This document shows positions 6,805 to 12,374 of a stretch of DNA of 12,374 nt, one piece after another. The first letter of the stretch is position 1, and every line of letters starts with the position of its first letter. The notes under the pieces are model-generated. The model saw nothing but the letters and a program-made list of their open reading frames with translations. It ran no database searches and had not been told where the DNA came from. This stretch comes from Salinirussus sp. (GTDB taxonomy: Archaea > Halobacteriota > Halobacteria > Halobacteriales > Haloarculaceae), in the NCBI GenBank assembly GCA_028275005.1, contig JAQCNN010000082.1, positions 1-12,374 of the forward strand. Reading direction: 5' to 3'. The translations under genes were made by a program, and so were the position numbers.

Positions 6805-7238
6805 CAGTGGTCCGGACCGTCCTCGACAACCCGGATCGTGTCGTCGCCGGTCGGGACCGCACAGATGAACACACCCGGCTCCGCGCCCTCGTTGCGGTAC
6901 CAGTGGACCGCGCCGGCCGGGACGTGGACCGCGTCGCCCGGGCCGACGGTGTACTCCTCCTCGTCGACGGCGCCGCTCTCCCCCGACTGCCCCCCTGGCA
7001 CGTCCCTGACACCGACGACGTACTCCCCCTGCAGGACGTACTGTTCGTGCTCGACCTCGTTGGTGTGCCGGGGGACAGTCCCCCCGGGTGCGAGCCGGAA
7101 CTCGCGGACGGCGACGTTTGGCGCACCGTGTTCCTCGCCCACCAGGACGGCCTTCGCGAGGCCGTCGGCGGCGTCGACCGGTTCGGCCTCGATGTCCTCG
7201 GCGCGACGGATCAGCGGCTGTTGTTCGGTCTCACGCAT
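6804..7238 (-). CDS. Small single-domain cupin protein
   Basis: This 144-residue protein starts at ATG 7238-7236, with a TATA box 26-30 bases upstream. Cupin motif 1 is PGGTVPRHTNEVEHEQYVLQG (51-71) and motif 2 is GDAVHVPAGAVHWYRN (101-116). Motif 2 matches the G-x5-P-x-G-x2-H-x3-N consensus exactly. Candidate metal ligands are His58, His64 or Glu65, and His112. The second histidine usual in the H-x-H pair is Asn60 here. Single-domain cupins bind a divalent metal and act as dioxygenases, isomerases or sensors; the sequence does not say which. It is divergent from the cytidylate-kinase-like gene and lies just upstream of the helicase gene on the same strand. Cytoplasmic; no signal peptide. Confidence 0.88.
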   Translation of the reverse strand: MRETEQQPLIRRAEDIEAEPVDAADGLAKAVLVGEEHGAPNVAVREFRLAPGGTVPRHTNEVEHEQYVLQGEYVVGVRDVPGGQSGESGAVDEEEYTVGPGDAVHVPAGAVHWYRNEGAEPGVFICAVPTGDDTIRVVEDGPDH

Positions 7239-7262
7239 GAGACTGGGTTGGCGCGCCCCCGG

Positions 7263-7270
7263 CATAAATC
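7263..7270 (-). promoter_or_regulatory. TATA box for the cupin gene
   Basis: GATTTATG on the minus strand, centred about 28 bases before ATG 7238, predicts a leaderless or nearly leaderless cupin transcript. It shares the roughly 106-base divergent intergenic region with the promoter of the plus-strand gene at 7345. Confidence 0.55.
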
Positions 7271-7315
7271 GCCAGGAAGCTCCGGGCGGGCCCGGCTCGG
7301 GCCGAAATAGGACCG

Positions 7316-7323
7316 CTTTTGTG
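7316..7323 (+). promoter_or_regulatory. TATA box for the cytidylate-kinase-like gene
   Basis: CTTTTGTG is centred about 26 bases before ATG 7345, the spacing expected for leaderless transcription beginning at or near the start codon. It follows a very GC-rich run and is the clearest A/T patch near the start. Confidence 0.45.
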
Positions 7324-7344
7324 TCACTGGACGACAGATAGGGT

Positions 7345-7959
7345 ATGAGTCGGGCTGGGAATCGGCCGACGGCATCGATTGACACGAATCTATTTATCAC
7401 TGTCTCCGGGCCACCCGGGTGCGGCGCGACGACGCTGTGTTCGCAACTCGCGGACGCGGTCGGCTGTCCGTACATCTCCGGCGGCGACGTCTTCCGGGAG
7501 CTCGCCGACGACCGCGGGCTCACCCTCACCCAGCTCAGCGCAAAAGCCCAGGAGTCAGCCGACCTCGACCACGCACTCGACAAACGGCTCCGCAACATCG
7601 CCGAGGAGTGGGGCGCGTCGAACAAGCCCTGTATCCTCGAGTCCCGTCTGGCGGGCTGGCTGGCCGGCAGCCGTGCGGACCTGCGTATCCGGCTCGACGC
7701 CCCCGACGAGGTCCGCAAGCAGCGCGTGAGCGACCGCGAGGAGACCGTCGCCGAGATGCAGGTCCGGGAAGTCGGCGAGGCACACCGGTACGACGCCTAC
7801 TACGAGATCGACGTCGACAACCGGGAGTTCTACGACCTCCACCTGAACACCGCCCGCTGGGACAAACGCGGCGTCTTCGAGATTGTCCGGACGGCTATCG
7901 AACAGCACGACCCCGCGGGCGACGAGGGTGCGTTCGACACCCCCGACGTCTCGGTCTGA
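7345..7959 (+). CDS. Cytidylate-kinase-like P-loop protein with altered Walker A
   Basis: The 204-residue protein has the layout of archaeal CMP kinases, which phosphorylate (d)CMP with ATP. The parts are a beta strand LFITVSG, the P-loop GPPGCGATT (22-30), the NMP-binding SGGDVFRELAD (45-55), LESRLAGWLAG (98-108), a lid-like region rich in Arg/Glu (about 117-146), and NTARW (168-172). The Walker A lysine is replaced by Ala28 (codon GCG at 7426-7428), so G-x4-G-K-T reads G-x4-G-A-T. About 15 extra residues precede the first strand, and an acidic tail follows residue 190. This may be a diverged paralogue with changed or lost kinase activity, or a subfamily using a different lysine. The ATG at 7345 is the only good start. 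The potassium-channel gene follows 92 bases downstream. Confidence 0.8.
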   Translation: MSRAGNRPTASIDTNLFITVSGPPGCGATTLCSQLADAVGCPYISGGDVFRELADDRGLTLTQLSAKAQESADLDHALDKRLRNIAEEWGASNKPCILESRLAGWLAGSRADLRIRLDAPDEVRKQRVSDREETVAEMQVREVGEAHRYDAYYEIDVDNREFYDLHLNTARWDKRGVFEIVRTAIEQHDPAGDEGAFDTPDVSV

Positions 7960-8051
7960 GCGGCCGGCCCGTCCGTCCAATCGACCGTCCCACACCGGGG
8001 CCAGGGCCGCTAACCCCGGACAGTGAAGACCGACCGGCGTCACGTCCCGGT

Positions 8052-9689
8052 ATGGCTATCCTCAAGCGCCGGACAGCATACTATCTCGCGCTGGTCGCCG
8101 CGGCGACTGCCGTTCTGACGCTCGTCTACAGCACCGGGATGGCAGTCTGGGAGGGCCGGCCACAGCCGCTGTATCAGTCCCTCGAGGTCGTCGTCCAGAG
8201 CTTTACGACGACCGGCTACGGCGAGGATGCGCCCTGGCAGACGCCACAGATGAACGTCCTCGTCGTCCTGATACAGCTCACCGGTATCGGGCTCATCCTC
8301 ACCGCCGTCGACGTCTTCGCGGTGCCCTGGCTCCGGGATACGCTCTCGCCGACACCACCCGCGAGCCTCCCCGACCGGGATGACCACGTCGTCGTCTGCG
8401 CTCACACCCCCCGGACCGACGCTTTCCTCTCCGAGCTGGCCGCCAGAGACCAGCCCTACGTCCTCGTCGAGGCCGACGAGTCGCGGGCACAGCGCCTCCA
8501 CGAGGACGACTACGATGTCATCCACGGCGACCCCGAATCCACGGACGCCCTGGAGCGTGCGGGGGCCGAAACGGCACGCGCGGTCGTCGCGGACGCCGCC
8601 GACGACGCGAACGCGAGTATCGTGCTCGCGGCGCTCGACGTCGCCCCGGACGCACAGGTGGTGACACTCGTCGCGGACGCCGAGCTCGCCCGGTACCACA
8701 GTGTCGCCGGCGCCGACGCCGTGCTGTCCCCGCGACAGCTCCTGGGGGAGAGCCTGGCCGCCGAACTCCCCACGGCGGTGACAACCAGCGTCGACGAGAG
8801 CGTCGTCATCGGCGACGCGTTCGAACTGGTGGAGCTCACCGTTGAGGAGGGGAGCGAACTCTGCCGGCACAGCTTCAGGGAGGCCCGACTCCGCGAGCGG
8901 TTCGGGGTGAACGTCATCGGGGCGTGGGTCGGCAACGAGTTCGAGGCGCCGGTCGACCCCGACACCGACCTCGCGGCGGGGACGCGGCTGCTCGCGGCCG
9001 GCAACCCCGACCGGCTGGCGACCCTCCGCGAGGCGACGGCCTCGACGGTCCGGGCGCTCTCCCCACAGCGGGTGACCGTTGCCGGACACGGCGACTCCGG
9101 GCAGGCCGCCGGCGAGGCGCTCGCCGGGACCAGCTCGAAGGTGACCGTCCTCGACAGCGAGGACAAGCCCGGTGTCGACGTCGTCGGGGACGCCCGCGAC
9201 CCCGAGGTGCTGTCCGAGGCCGGGATCGAGGACGCCTCGGCGCTGTTGCTGATGGTCGCCGACGACACCGCGGCGACGCTGTCGACGCTGATCGCAAAGG
9301 AGCTCAACCCCGACGTCCAGGTCGTCGTCCGCGCGAACGAACAGGCGAACATCCAGAAACTCTACCGGGCCGGCGCGGACTACGTCCAGTCACTCACCAC
9401 CACCAGCGGGCGGATGCTCGTCTCGACGGTCTTCGAGGACGAGGATGTGCTCTCCTACAGCAAGCGGATCCGTGTCGTCCGCCTCCCGGCGGCAGGGCTG
9501 GTCGGGACGACAGTCGTCGACGCGGAGGTCCGGTCACAGACCGGGAGCACGGTCGTGGCCGTCCACAGAGCGGGCGAGACGGTCACCGACTTCGACCCGG
9601 CGACCTTCGAGTTCCGAGAGGGTGACGAGGCCATCGTCGCCGGAACTGACGACAGCACCGCCGAGTTCGACCGGCTGTTTGGGGAGTAG
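8052..9689 (+). CDS. Two-TM potassium channel with tandem RCK (TrkA-N/TrkA-C) domains
   Basis: This 545-residue protein starts at ATG 8052; a longer in-frame reading begins much further upstream but runs out of frame through the kinase gene and is not credible. TM1 is about residues 10-29, the pore helix and filter TTTGYGED are at 52-59, and TM2 is about 68-94. This is the MthK-like two-helix layout for a tetrameric K+ channel in the cytoplasmic membrane. The cytoplasmic part holds RCK-N 1 (112-225), RCK-C 1 (250-318), RCK-N 2 (341-455) and RCK-C 2 (472-535). The second Rossmann loop, AGHGDSGQ (344-351), keeps G-x-G-x-x-G; the first, VCAHTPRTD, has lost it. Ligand binding by module 2 therefore seems more likely. 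K+ handling fits a salt-in haloarchaeon. No partner transporter is adjacent, and the promoter is unclear. Confidence 0.92.
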   Translation: MAILKRRTAYYLALVAAATAVLTLVYSTGMAVWEGRPQPLYQSLEVVVQSFTTTGYGEDAPWQTPQMNVLVVLIQLTGIGLILTAVDVFAVPWLRDTLSPTPPASLPDRDDHVVVCAHTPRTDAFLSELAARDQPYVLVEADESRAQRLHEDDYDVIHGDPESTDALERAGAETARAVVADAADDANASIVLAALDVAPDAQVVTLVADAELARYHSVAGADAVLSPRQLLGESLAAELPTAVTTSVDESVVIGDAFELVELTVEEGSELCRHSFREARLRERFGVNVIGAWVGNEFEAPVDPDTDLAAGTRLLAAGNPDRLATLREATASTVRALSPQRVTVAGHGDSGQAAGEALAGTSSKVTVLDSEDKPGVDVVGDARDPEVLSEAGIEDASALLLMVADDTAATLSTLIAKELNPDVQVVVRANEQANIQKLYRAGADYVQSLTTTSGRMLVSTVFEDEDVLSYSKRIRVVRLPAAGLVGTTVVDAEVRSQTGSTVVAVHRAGETVTDFDPATFEFREGDEAIVAGTDDSTAEFDRLFGE

Positions 9690-9825
9690 AACCGTGCCTG
9701 CCGACCGCCCGCTCCATCCGCGGGCCGCGACACCGTCGTGACAGTGCTCGCCACGTGCGGGTCGCGCTCACACCGGCACACGCGGTCTCCGTCAGTCTCT
9801 GGTGGTGCCGGCCCGACACCCGGGT

Positions 9826-9993
9826 ATGAGAGCTCTCAAAAACGGGCAGAGCGAGACGTGGCACCTGGTCGGGGCGCGTGGCTGTGGGGCCGACCCCGAC
9901 GGGGAGAGTGTCGAGGGGACCTGGGCCGAGGTCCGTGACCGCGTGGACCGGGACTCGGGTACCCGGTGTGGGAACTGTAACTGGCCGCGGTGA
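9826..9993 (+). CDS. 55-residue Cys-containing mini-protein (zinc-ribbon-like)
   Basis: ATG 9826 to TGA 9993 encodes 55 residues. The recognisable parts are an early SETWHLVGARGCG (9-21) and a closing RCGNCNWPR (47-55). Cys20, Cys48 and Cys51, perhaps with His13, could bind one zinc ion. Haloarchaea encode many such tiny zinc-finger proteins with paired C-x2-C motifs; most have unknown roles and some affect biofilm formation or swarming. An in-frame GTG at 9802 adds eight residues but breaks the usual start of this type of protein, so ATG is preferred. The codon usage is GC-rich, like the coding DNA to the left and unlike the AT-rich region that begins about 90 bases further on. No clear TATA box is visible. 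Confidence 0.6.
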   Translation: MRALKNGQSETWHLVGARGCGADPDGESVEGTWAEVRDRVDRDSGTRCGNCNWPR

Positions 9994-10054
9994 ATGTGTG
10001 AAGATCTGTTGTCTGCGGTCGCTGGCTTGTTGATTGAGCCCTTTTCGCTGGGCG

Positions 10055-10080
10055 CTGCCGCAGTGGATCTGCTGCGGTAG
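10055..10080. other. Hairpin at the left edge of the AT-rich region
   Basis: CTGCCGCAG (10055-10063) and CTGCGGTAG (10072-10080) make a 9-base stem with one G-U pair and an 8-base loop. Composition shifts sharply to A+T immediately after it, with the palindrome TCATATATGA at 10083-10092. It may terminate the mini-protein transcript, or mark the end of an inserted or multi-copy element. A 28-codon reading frame (9994-10080, abutting the previous TGA) runs through it and is not a convincing gene. Confidence 0.5.
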
Positions 10081-10735
10081 GGTCATATATGATATTTCAA
10101 AATGACAGGTCTCATAGGTGATTGGTGCGTACGGTCAGCGATGACAACAGTGTGGAGGACTTTCACCTCAGTTGTTATTATACGCTAAAATATAAACACC
10201 GATTTCAGAACTCAAATCAAATATTTAGCGGCAACTATCCGCCGGATCGAAATAAAATAGCCGGTAGTTATGTCGGGATGTCAACTTTGAGAAAATAGCA
10301 TCACAGTCAATATAGCTGATAAATATTGGACTAACTACTGACTTAGCGCATTCTTTGGAGCGGCGGTACCTGTAGGTGATCGGCTGTGGATGTGCGGTGA
10401 CAGTCGTTATCAGAACTGCCAGCATAGAGCCTGAGCCTTACTATAATGATTTAACCGTGGCTAGATATCTCAACAAGCATGTGACGTACCCTATATGTCC
10501 CTGCGGAGCACCCTCTTTGGCTTAGTTGGGTGATCTCAGAAACACGCACGATGCAGAATAGCCGTAGAATTTTGTGCCGGAAGCTAAGCTTTGAGCGCCT
10601 GAGACAGACATATGAGAGCGTGAGAACGCGAAAAACTATATATTGTCGGCGTATAAACTAATGATAATCTCAATCAGCTTGGTGCAAGTCGGCACAGAGG
10701 TAAGTGTGATTGTTGCTCGAGAAATACAAGCAGAT
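10081..10735. other. AT-rich stretch with no supported gene
   Basis: About 650 bases in which no frame on either strand gives a protein with haloarchaeal character. The longest, about 66 codons on the minus strand near 10225-10425, is Ser/Ile/Tyr/Cys-rich and not acidic. Scattered TATA-like patches occur, including AAAACTATATATTG near 10632-10645 and TTATTATACG near 10174. Small dyads include CAATAT/ATATTG near 10308-10328. It may be upstream or regulatory DNA, an unrecognised small RNA, or decayed mobile DNA; I cannot tell which. Confidence 0.5.
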
Positions 10736-10750
10736 AAAAAAGTCCGAAAA
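10736..10750 (-). terminator. Oligo-T terminator after the first pilin gene
   Basis: On the minus strand the TAA stop (10757-10755) is followed within about 15 bases by TTTT (10750-10747) and TTTTTT (10741-10736). Archaeal RNA polymerase terminates at oligo-T runs without needing a stem, so this is a good candidate 3' end for the pilin mRNA. Confidence 0.5.
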
Positions 10751-10754
10751 TTAA

Positions 10755-11204
10755 TTACGCTGACTCGAAGGTAGTAAGAGTGCTTGATGAGGAACCGTCA
10801 TCTGACGTCCAGACAACACTAATTGAGTAATCATCGGTGTCAGCGTTCACCGTGACCGAATCGCCACTACTGATTTGACTACTTGCACCGAATGGTTCGG
10901 AATTGAGATTATTGAATGTTGTACCGTCAGTCGTGCTGTTAACGTCACCAGCTATCGACAGCTTATCGGCAGGTACCGTGTCGCCACCCACAACCTCAAT
11001 AGTTAGTACGCCGCTACCACCGCCGGCGCTAGTGTCATACTCCGAATCGAAATTAACAGTCGGTGCTGTCTCACTCGGACCGAGCCCGAGCACGAACGAT
11101 GCGATCACGGCTGCGAGGATGACGGTAATCGCGACCATCAGGATAACCCCGATGACCGGCGACACCGCACTGTCGTCATCCGTCAGGAGTGCTTTTAGGC
11201 GCAT
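10755..11204 (-). CDS. Archaeal type IV pilin (PilA-like), first copy
   Basis: The 149-residue prepilin starts at ATG 11204. An upstream in-frame ATG (11234) adds MFITTLLLIA, but a GTTTATTA box about 26 bases before 11204 favours the inner start. The short charged leader MRLKALLTDDDSA precedes the conserved hydrophobic helix beginning VSPVIGVILMVAITV (14-28) and ending FVLGLG (37-42). This is the archaeal pilin N-terminal domain (PF07790, formerly DUF1628). Prepilin peptidase PibD should cut just before Val14, after which the helix packs in the pilus core. The rest (43-149) is an acidic Ser/Thr/Gly-rich beta domain with a closing VVWTSDDGSSSSTLTTFE. Such pili mediate surface adhesion. The N-X-S/T sites, such as Asn-Ser-Thr (99-101), could be glycosylated. 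No assembly ATPase or membrane platform gene is nearby. Confidence 0.92.
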   Translation of the reverse strand: MRLKALLTDDDSAVSPVIGVILMVAITVILAAVIASFVLGLGPSETAPTVNFDSEYDTSAGGGSGVLTIEVVGGDTVPADKLSIAGDVNSTTDGTTFNNLNSEPFGASSQISSGDSVTVNADTDDYSISVVWTSDDGSSSSTLTTFESA

Positions 11205-11222
11205 TGCAATCAACAGTAAGGT

Positions 11223-11237
11223 GGTAATAAACATAAA
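11223..11237 (-). promoter_or_regulatory. TATA region of the first pilin gene
   Basis: TTTATGTTTATTACC on the minus strand spans positions -33 to -19 relative to ATG 11204, the right place for a leaderless transcript starting at that codon. It also argues against the ATG at 11234, which lies inside it. Confidence 0.5.
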
Positions 11238-11739
11238 TCAGGAAGTCCGTTATCAGATTCAAGGGCTGATTCAGAGCGAGAAAACGCCGTACGAAAAGCC
11301 CAGAATTATAAATCCTATGTATCACTATTGATAATACAAACGGATTACGGCAGAACGAACATCGGCTGGCATCTACTGCACAAAACAACCTCTGAGAAGG
11401 GACTCAACAGTAAATACGTGATGGCCGTGAGAAACCCAAGACGTGTAGCGGACCGACCAACCAGGAACGACCTTAGCTAGTCACACTTGAGACTACGATG
11501 GTGAGTGTGACGAGTAAAAACAGTGCATATATATCACGCCCATCAGGATAACTCAGACCGAACAGAGACAACACCGCAGCGTCCTTCCATTGCTGCAGTT
11601 ATTTCGGACGAAACTCGCTGCAGTGACCTTTTGAGACCTGCCACCAAGCTGGTCTGTACTGAGGTAACTACACCCTGACGCTGCGAATAACTCCACCGGG
11701 GACCGTAGCTTGCAAAATGAAATAGTAGCAACTAGAGCG
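11238..11739. other. Gene-free spacer between the two pilin genes
   Basis: About 500 bases with no credible gene. Visible structures are an 8-base stem GTCACACT/AGTGTGAC with a 16-base loop (11480-11511), followed by GAGTAAAAACAG and the A/T patch GCATATATATCACG (about 11524-11537). Further on is a dyad with CTGCAG at 11593-11598 and 11618-11623 around TTTCG-GA-CGAAA (11602-11613). Frames across 11543-11789 (minus) lack acidic haloarchaeal character. It may hold a small RNA or remnants of lost genes. Confidence 0.45.
11480..11511. other. Perfect 8-base stem-loop between pilin genes
   Basis: GTCACACT (11480-11487) and AGTGTGAC (11504-11511) are exact complements separated by 16 bases. A-rich sequence (GAGTAAAAAC) follows on the plus strand. 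It could be the core of a small RNA, a regulator binding site or a terminator; nothing here decides between them. Confidence 0.4.
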
Positions 11740-12171
11740 TTAGGCGTCGACCGTATAGCTGCTGAGCGTCGCCGTTGTGCCGCCGTCATCGGCCTCCCAG
11801 GTCAGTTGAACTTCATCTCCGTCGCTGAGACCGGTGGCAACGCCAATTAGTGTCCCTGCGGACACGTCTGAGTCCTTTGACACTTGACTCTGTACAGTGT
11901 CAGCAGTGAGGTTGACATTCCCACCGGTTACAGTCTCTCCACCGTCGTGAGTGGCACCGACATTGTAATCACTGGGATTACTCTGATTCCAGTCAACATT
12001 CACCTGCGGCGATGTCTGACTCACCTGTTCGCCGAGTCCGAGCACGAACGTGGCGATCACGGCGGCAAGGATGACGGTAATCGCAACCATCAGAATGACC
12101 CCGATGACGGGGCTCACCCCGCGGTCGTCGTCGCCGGATACTGTCGTCTTGAGTGTCTGTATGAGTTGCAT
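11740..12171 (-). CDS. Archaeal type IV pilin (PilA-like), second copy
   Basis: The 143-residue prepilin starts at ATG 12171 and ends at TAA 11742-11740. The leader MQLIQTLKTTVSGDDDRG ends in Arg17-Gly18, a good PibD site before Val19. The conserved helix SPVIGVILMVAITV (20-33) to FVLGLG (42-47) is identical to that of the first pilin except for Ser to Thr before FVLGLG. Downstream is an acidic domain (48-143) with several N-x-S/T-type sites and a closing VQLTWEADDGGTTATLSSYTVDA. The closing block is recognisably related to that of the first pilin, while the middle is unrelated. A role in pili and adhesion is expected from the family. A TATA-like patch (GTTCTTATCT, about 12239-12248) would give a leader of roughly 45 bases, so this copy may not be leaderless. 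It is codirectional with the first pilin, 536 bases upstream of it, so probably separately transcribed. Confidence 0.92.
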   Translation of the reverse strand: MQLIQTLKTTVSGDDDRGVSPVIGVILMVAITVILAAVIATFVLGLGEQVSQTSPQVNVDWNQSNPSDYNVGATHDGGETVTGGNVNLTADTVQSQVSKDSDVSAGTLIGVATGLSDGDEVQLTWEADDGGTTATLSSYTVDA

Positions 12172-12238
12172 TGTTATTTACGCACCCGCGACCAGCTTCG
12201 GTCACGCATGTCTCTAACCCTTCATCTCATCGCTGCAC

Positions 12239-12248
12239 AGATAAGAAC
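12239..12248 (-). promoter_or_regulatory. TATA-like patch upstream of the second pilin gene
   Basis: GTTCTTATCT on the minus strand would start transcription near 12216, leaving a leader of about 45 bases. A second A/T patch (TAATTACAATTTC, near 12266-12278) lies further out and is an alternative. GTAAATAAC directly before the ATG is too close to act as the TATA box for this start. Confidence 0.25.
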
Positions 12249-12321
12249 GCGGGCTGCATTCTCAGAAATTGTAATTACCCTCCCTGGGCGCGAGAGTCCG
12301 GGATTCACCGGTAGACGCCTG

Positions 12322-12374
12322 TTACCGGCCACGGACGACCGTCCGGACCAGCGACACCGCCCCGTCGGCCCGAC
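12322..12374 (-). CDS. 3' end of a minus-strand gene running off the right edge (tentative)
   Basis: GC-rich DNA resumes here. The minus-strand frame ending at TAA (12324-12322) reads RADGAVSLVRTVVRGR, which looks like a haloarchaeal protein C-terminus. Only 16 complete codons are visible, so no family can be named. The A/T-rich spacer before the second pilin begins just after this stop. Confidence 0.35.
   Translation of the reverse strand, partial: RADGAVSLVRTVVRGR

Noticed and set aside
7419..8051. In-frame upstream extension of the potassium channel
   Set aside because: This part runs out of frame through the kinase-like gene and is Arg/Pro-rich; the channel begins naturally with MAILKRRTAYYLALV at 8052.
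8040..9089. Minus-strand frame opposite the potassium channel gene
   Set aside because: It is antisense to recognised TM, filter and RCK coding sequence; the translation has no domain pattern.
9583..10086. Minus-strand frame spanning the end of the channel gene, the mini-protein and the hairpin
   Set aside because: It is Arg/Gln/Pro-rich, antisense to two better genes, and crosses the composition break; no protein family is recognised.
10225..10425. 66-codon minus-strand frame in the AT-rich stretch
   Set aside because: The product is not acidic, shows no motif, and has Cys/Tyr/Ile/Ser usage expected from random AT-rich DNA; no promoter is well placed.
11176..11388. Minus-strand frame overlapping the first pilin's upstream region
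   Set aside because: It is Cys/Phe/Ile-rich, non-acidic, and overlaps the pilin promoter and start in another frame.
11543..11789. Minus-strand frames downstream of and overlapping the second pilin's 3' end
   Set aside because: They have no acidic bias or motif. A decayed transposase was considered but no family could be recognised.
10081..12321. CRISPR array, tRNA, or intact insertion sequence in the AT-rich island
   Set aside because: No regularly spaced repeats, no cloverleaf-like arms with a T-loop signature, and no transposase motif with flanking inverted repeats were seen by eye.

Overview
The window looks like chromosomal DNA from a halophilic archaeon (class Halobacteria). The coding regions are very GC-rich, the predicted proteins are strongly acidic, and many starts have a TATA-like box 24-28 bases upstream with almost no leader, the usual haloarchaeal leaderless arrangement. 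Two archaeal type IV pilins with the haloarchaeal SPVIGVILMV segment support this. No rRNA, tRNA, intact insertion sequence or CRISPR array was seen. All identifications come from reading the sequence; no search was run.

Layout. Bases 1-1485 hold the 3' end of a multi-pass membrane protein (possibly GT-C-like) followed six bases later by a small acidic haloarchaeal protein. On the minus strand come a PadR-type regulator (1509-2087), with a dyad-symmetric operator candidate over its promoter, and a 55-residue ribbon-helix-helix protein (2267-2434). Two plus-strand genes follow: an unrecognised helical protein (2588-3289) and a DUF547 protein (3326-4102). An 80-base element made of two inverted repeats on the same axis sits at the DUF547 stop codon, between it and the convergent ferredoxin gene.

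Bases 4264-7238 hold three minus-strand genes: a cupin, an archaea-specific Ski2-like helicase with a four-cysteine zinc motif, and an adrenodoxin-spaced [2Fe-2S] ferredoxin. The helicase may act in RNA processing or decay. Divergent from the cupin is a cytidylate-kinase-like protein whose P-loop lacks the usual lysine, followed by a two-TM potassium channel with two RCK modules, and then a 55-residue Cys-rich mini-protein.

From about 10081 to 12300 the DNA is clearly richer in A+T and sparsely coding. This accessory-looking stretch carries two minus-strand type IV pilins that share a near-identical N-terminal block but differ in their exposed C-terminal parts, separated by long gene-free segments with hairpins and promoter-like sites. 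GC-rich coding DNA appears to resume at the right end with the last codons of a minus-strand gene.

The most unusual points are the lysine-less P-loop, the coaxial nested palindrome, the PadR operator/promoter overlap, two mini-protein genes of 55 residues, and the AT-rich pilin island with a hairpin at its left boundary.
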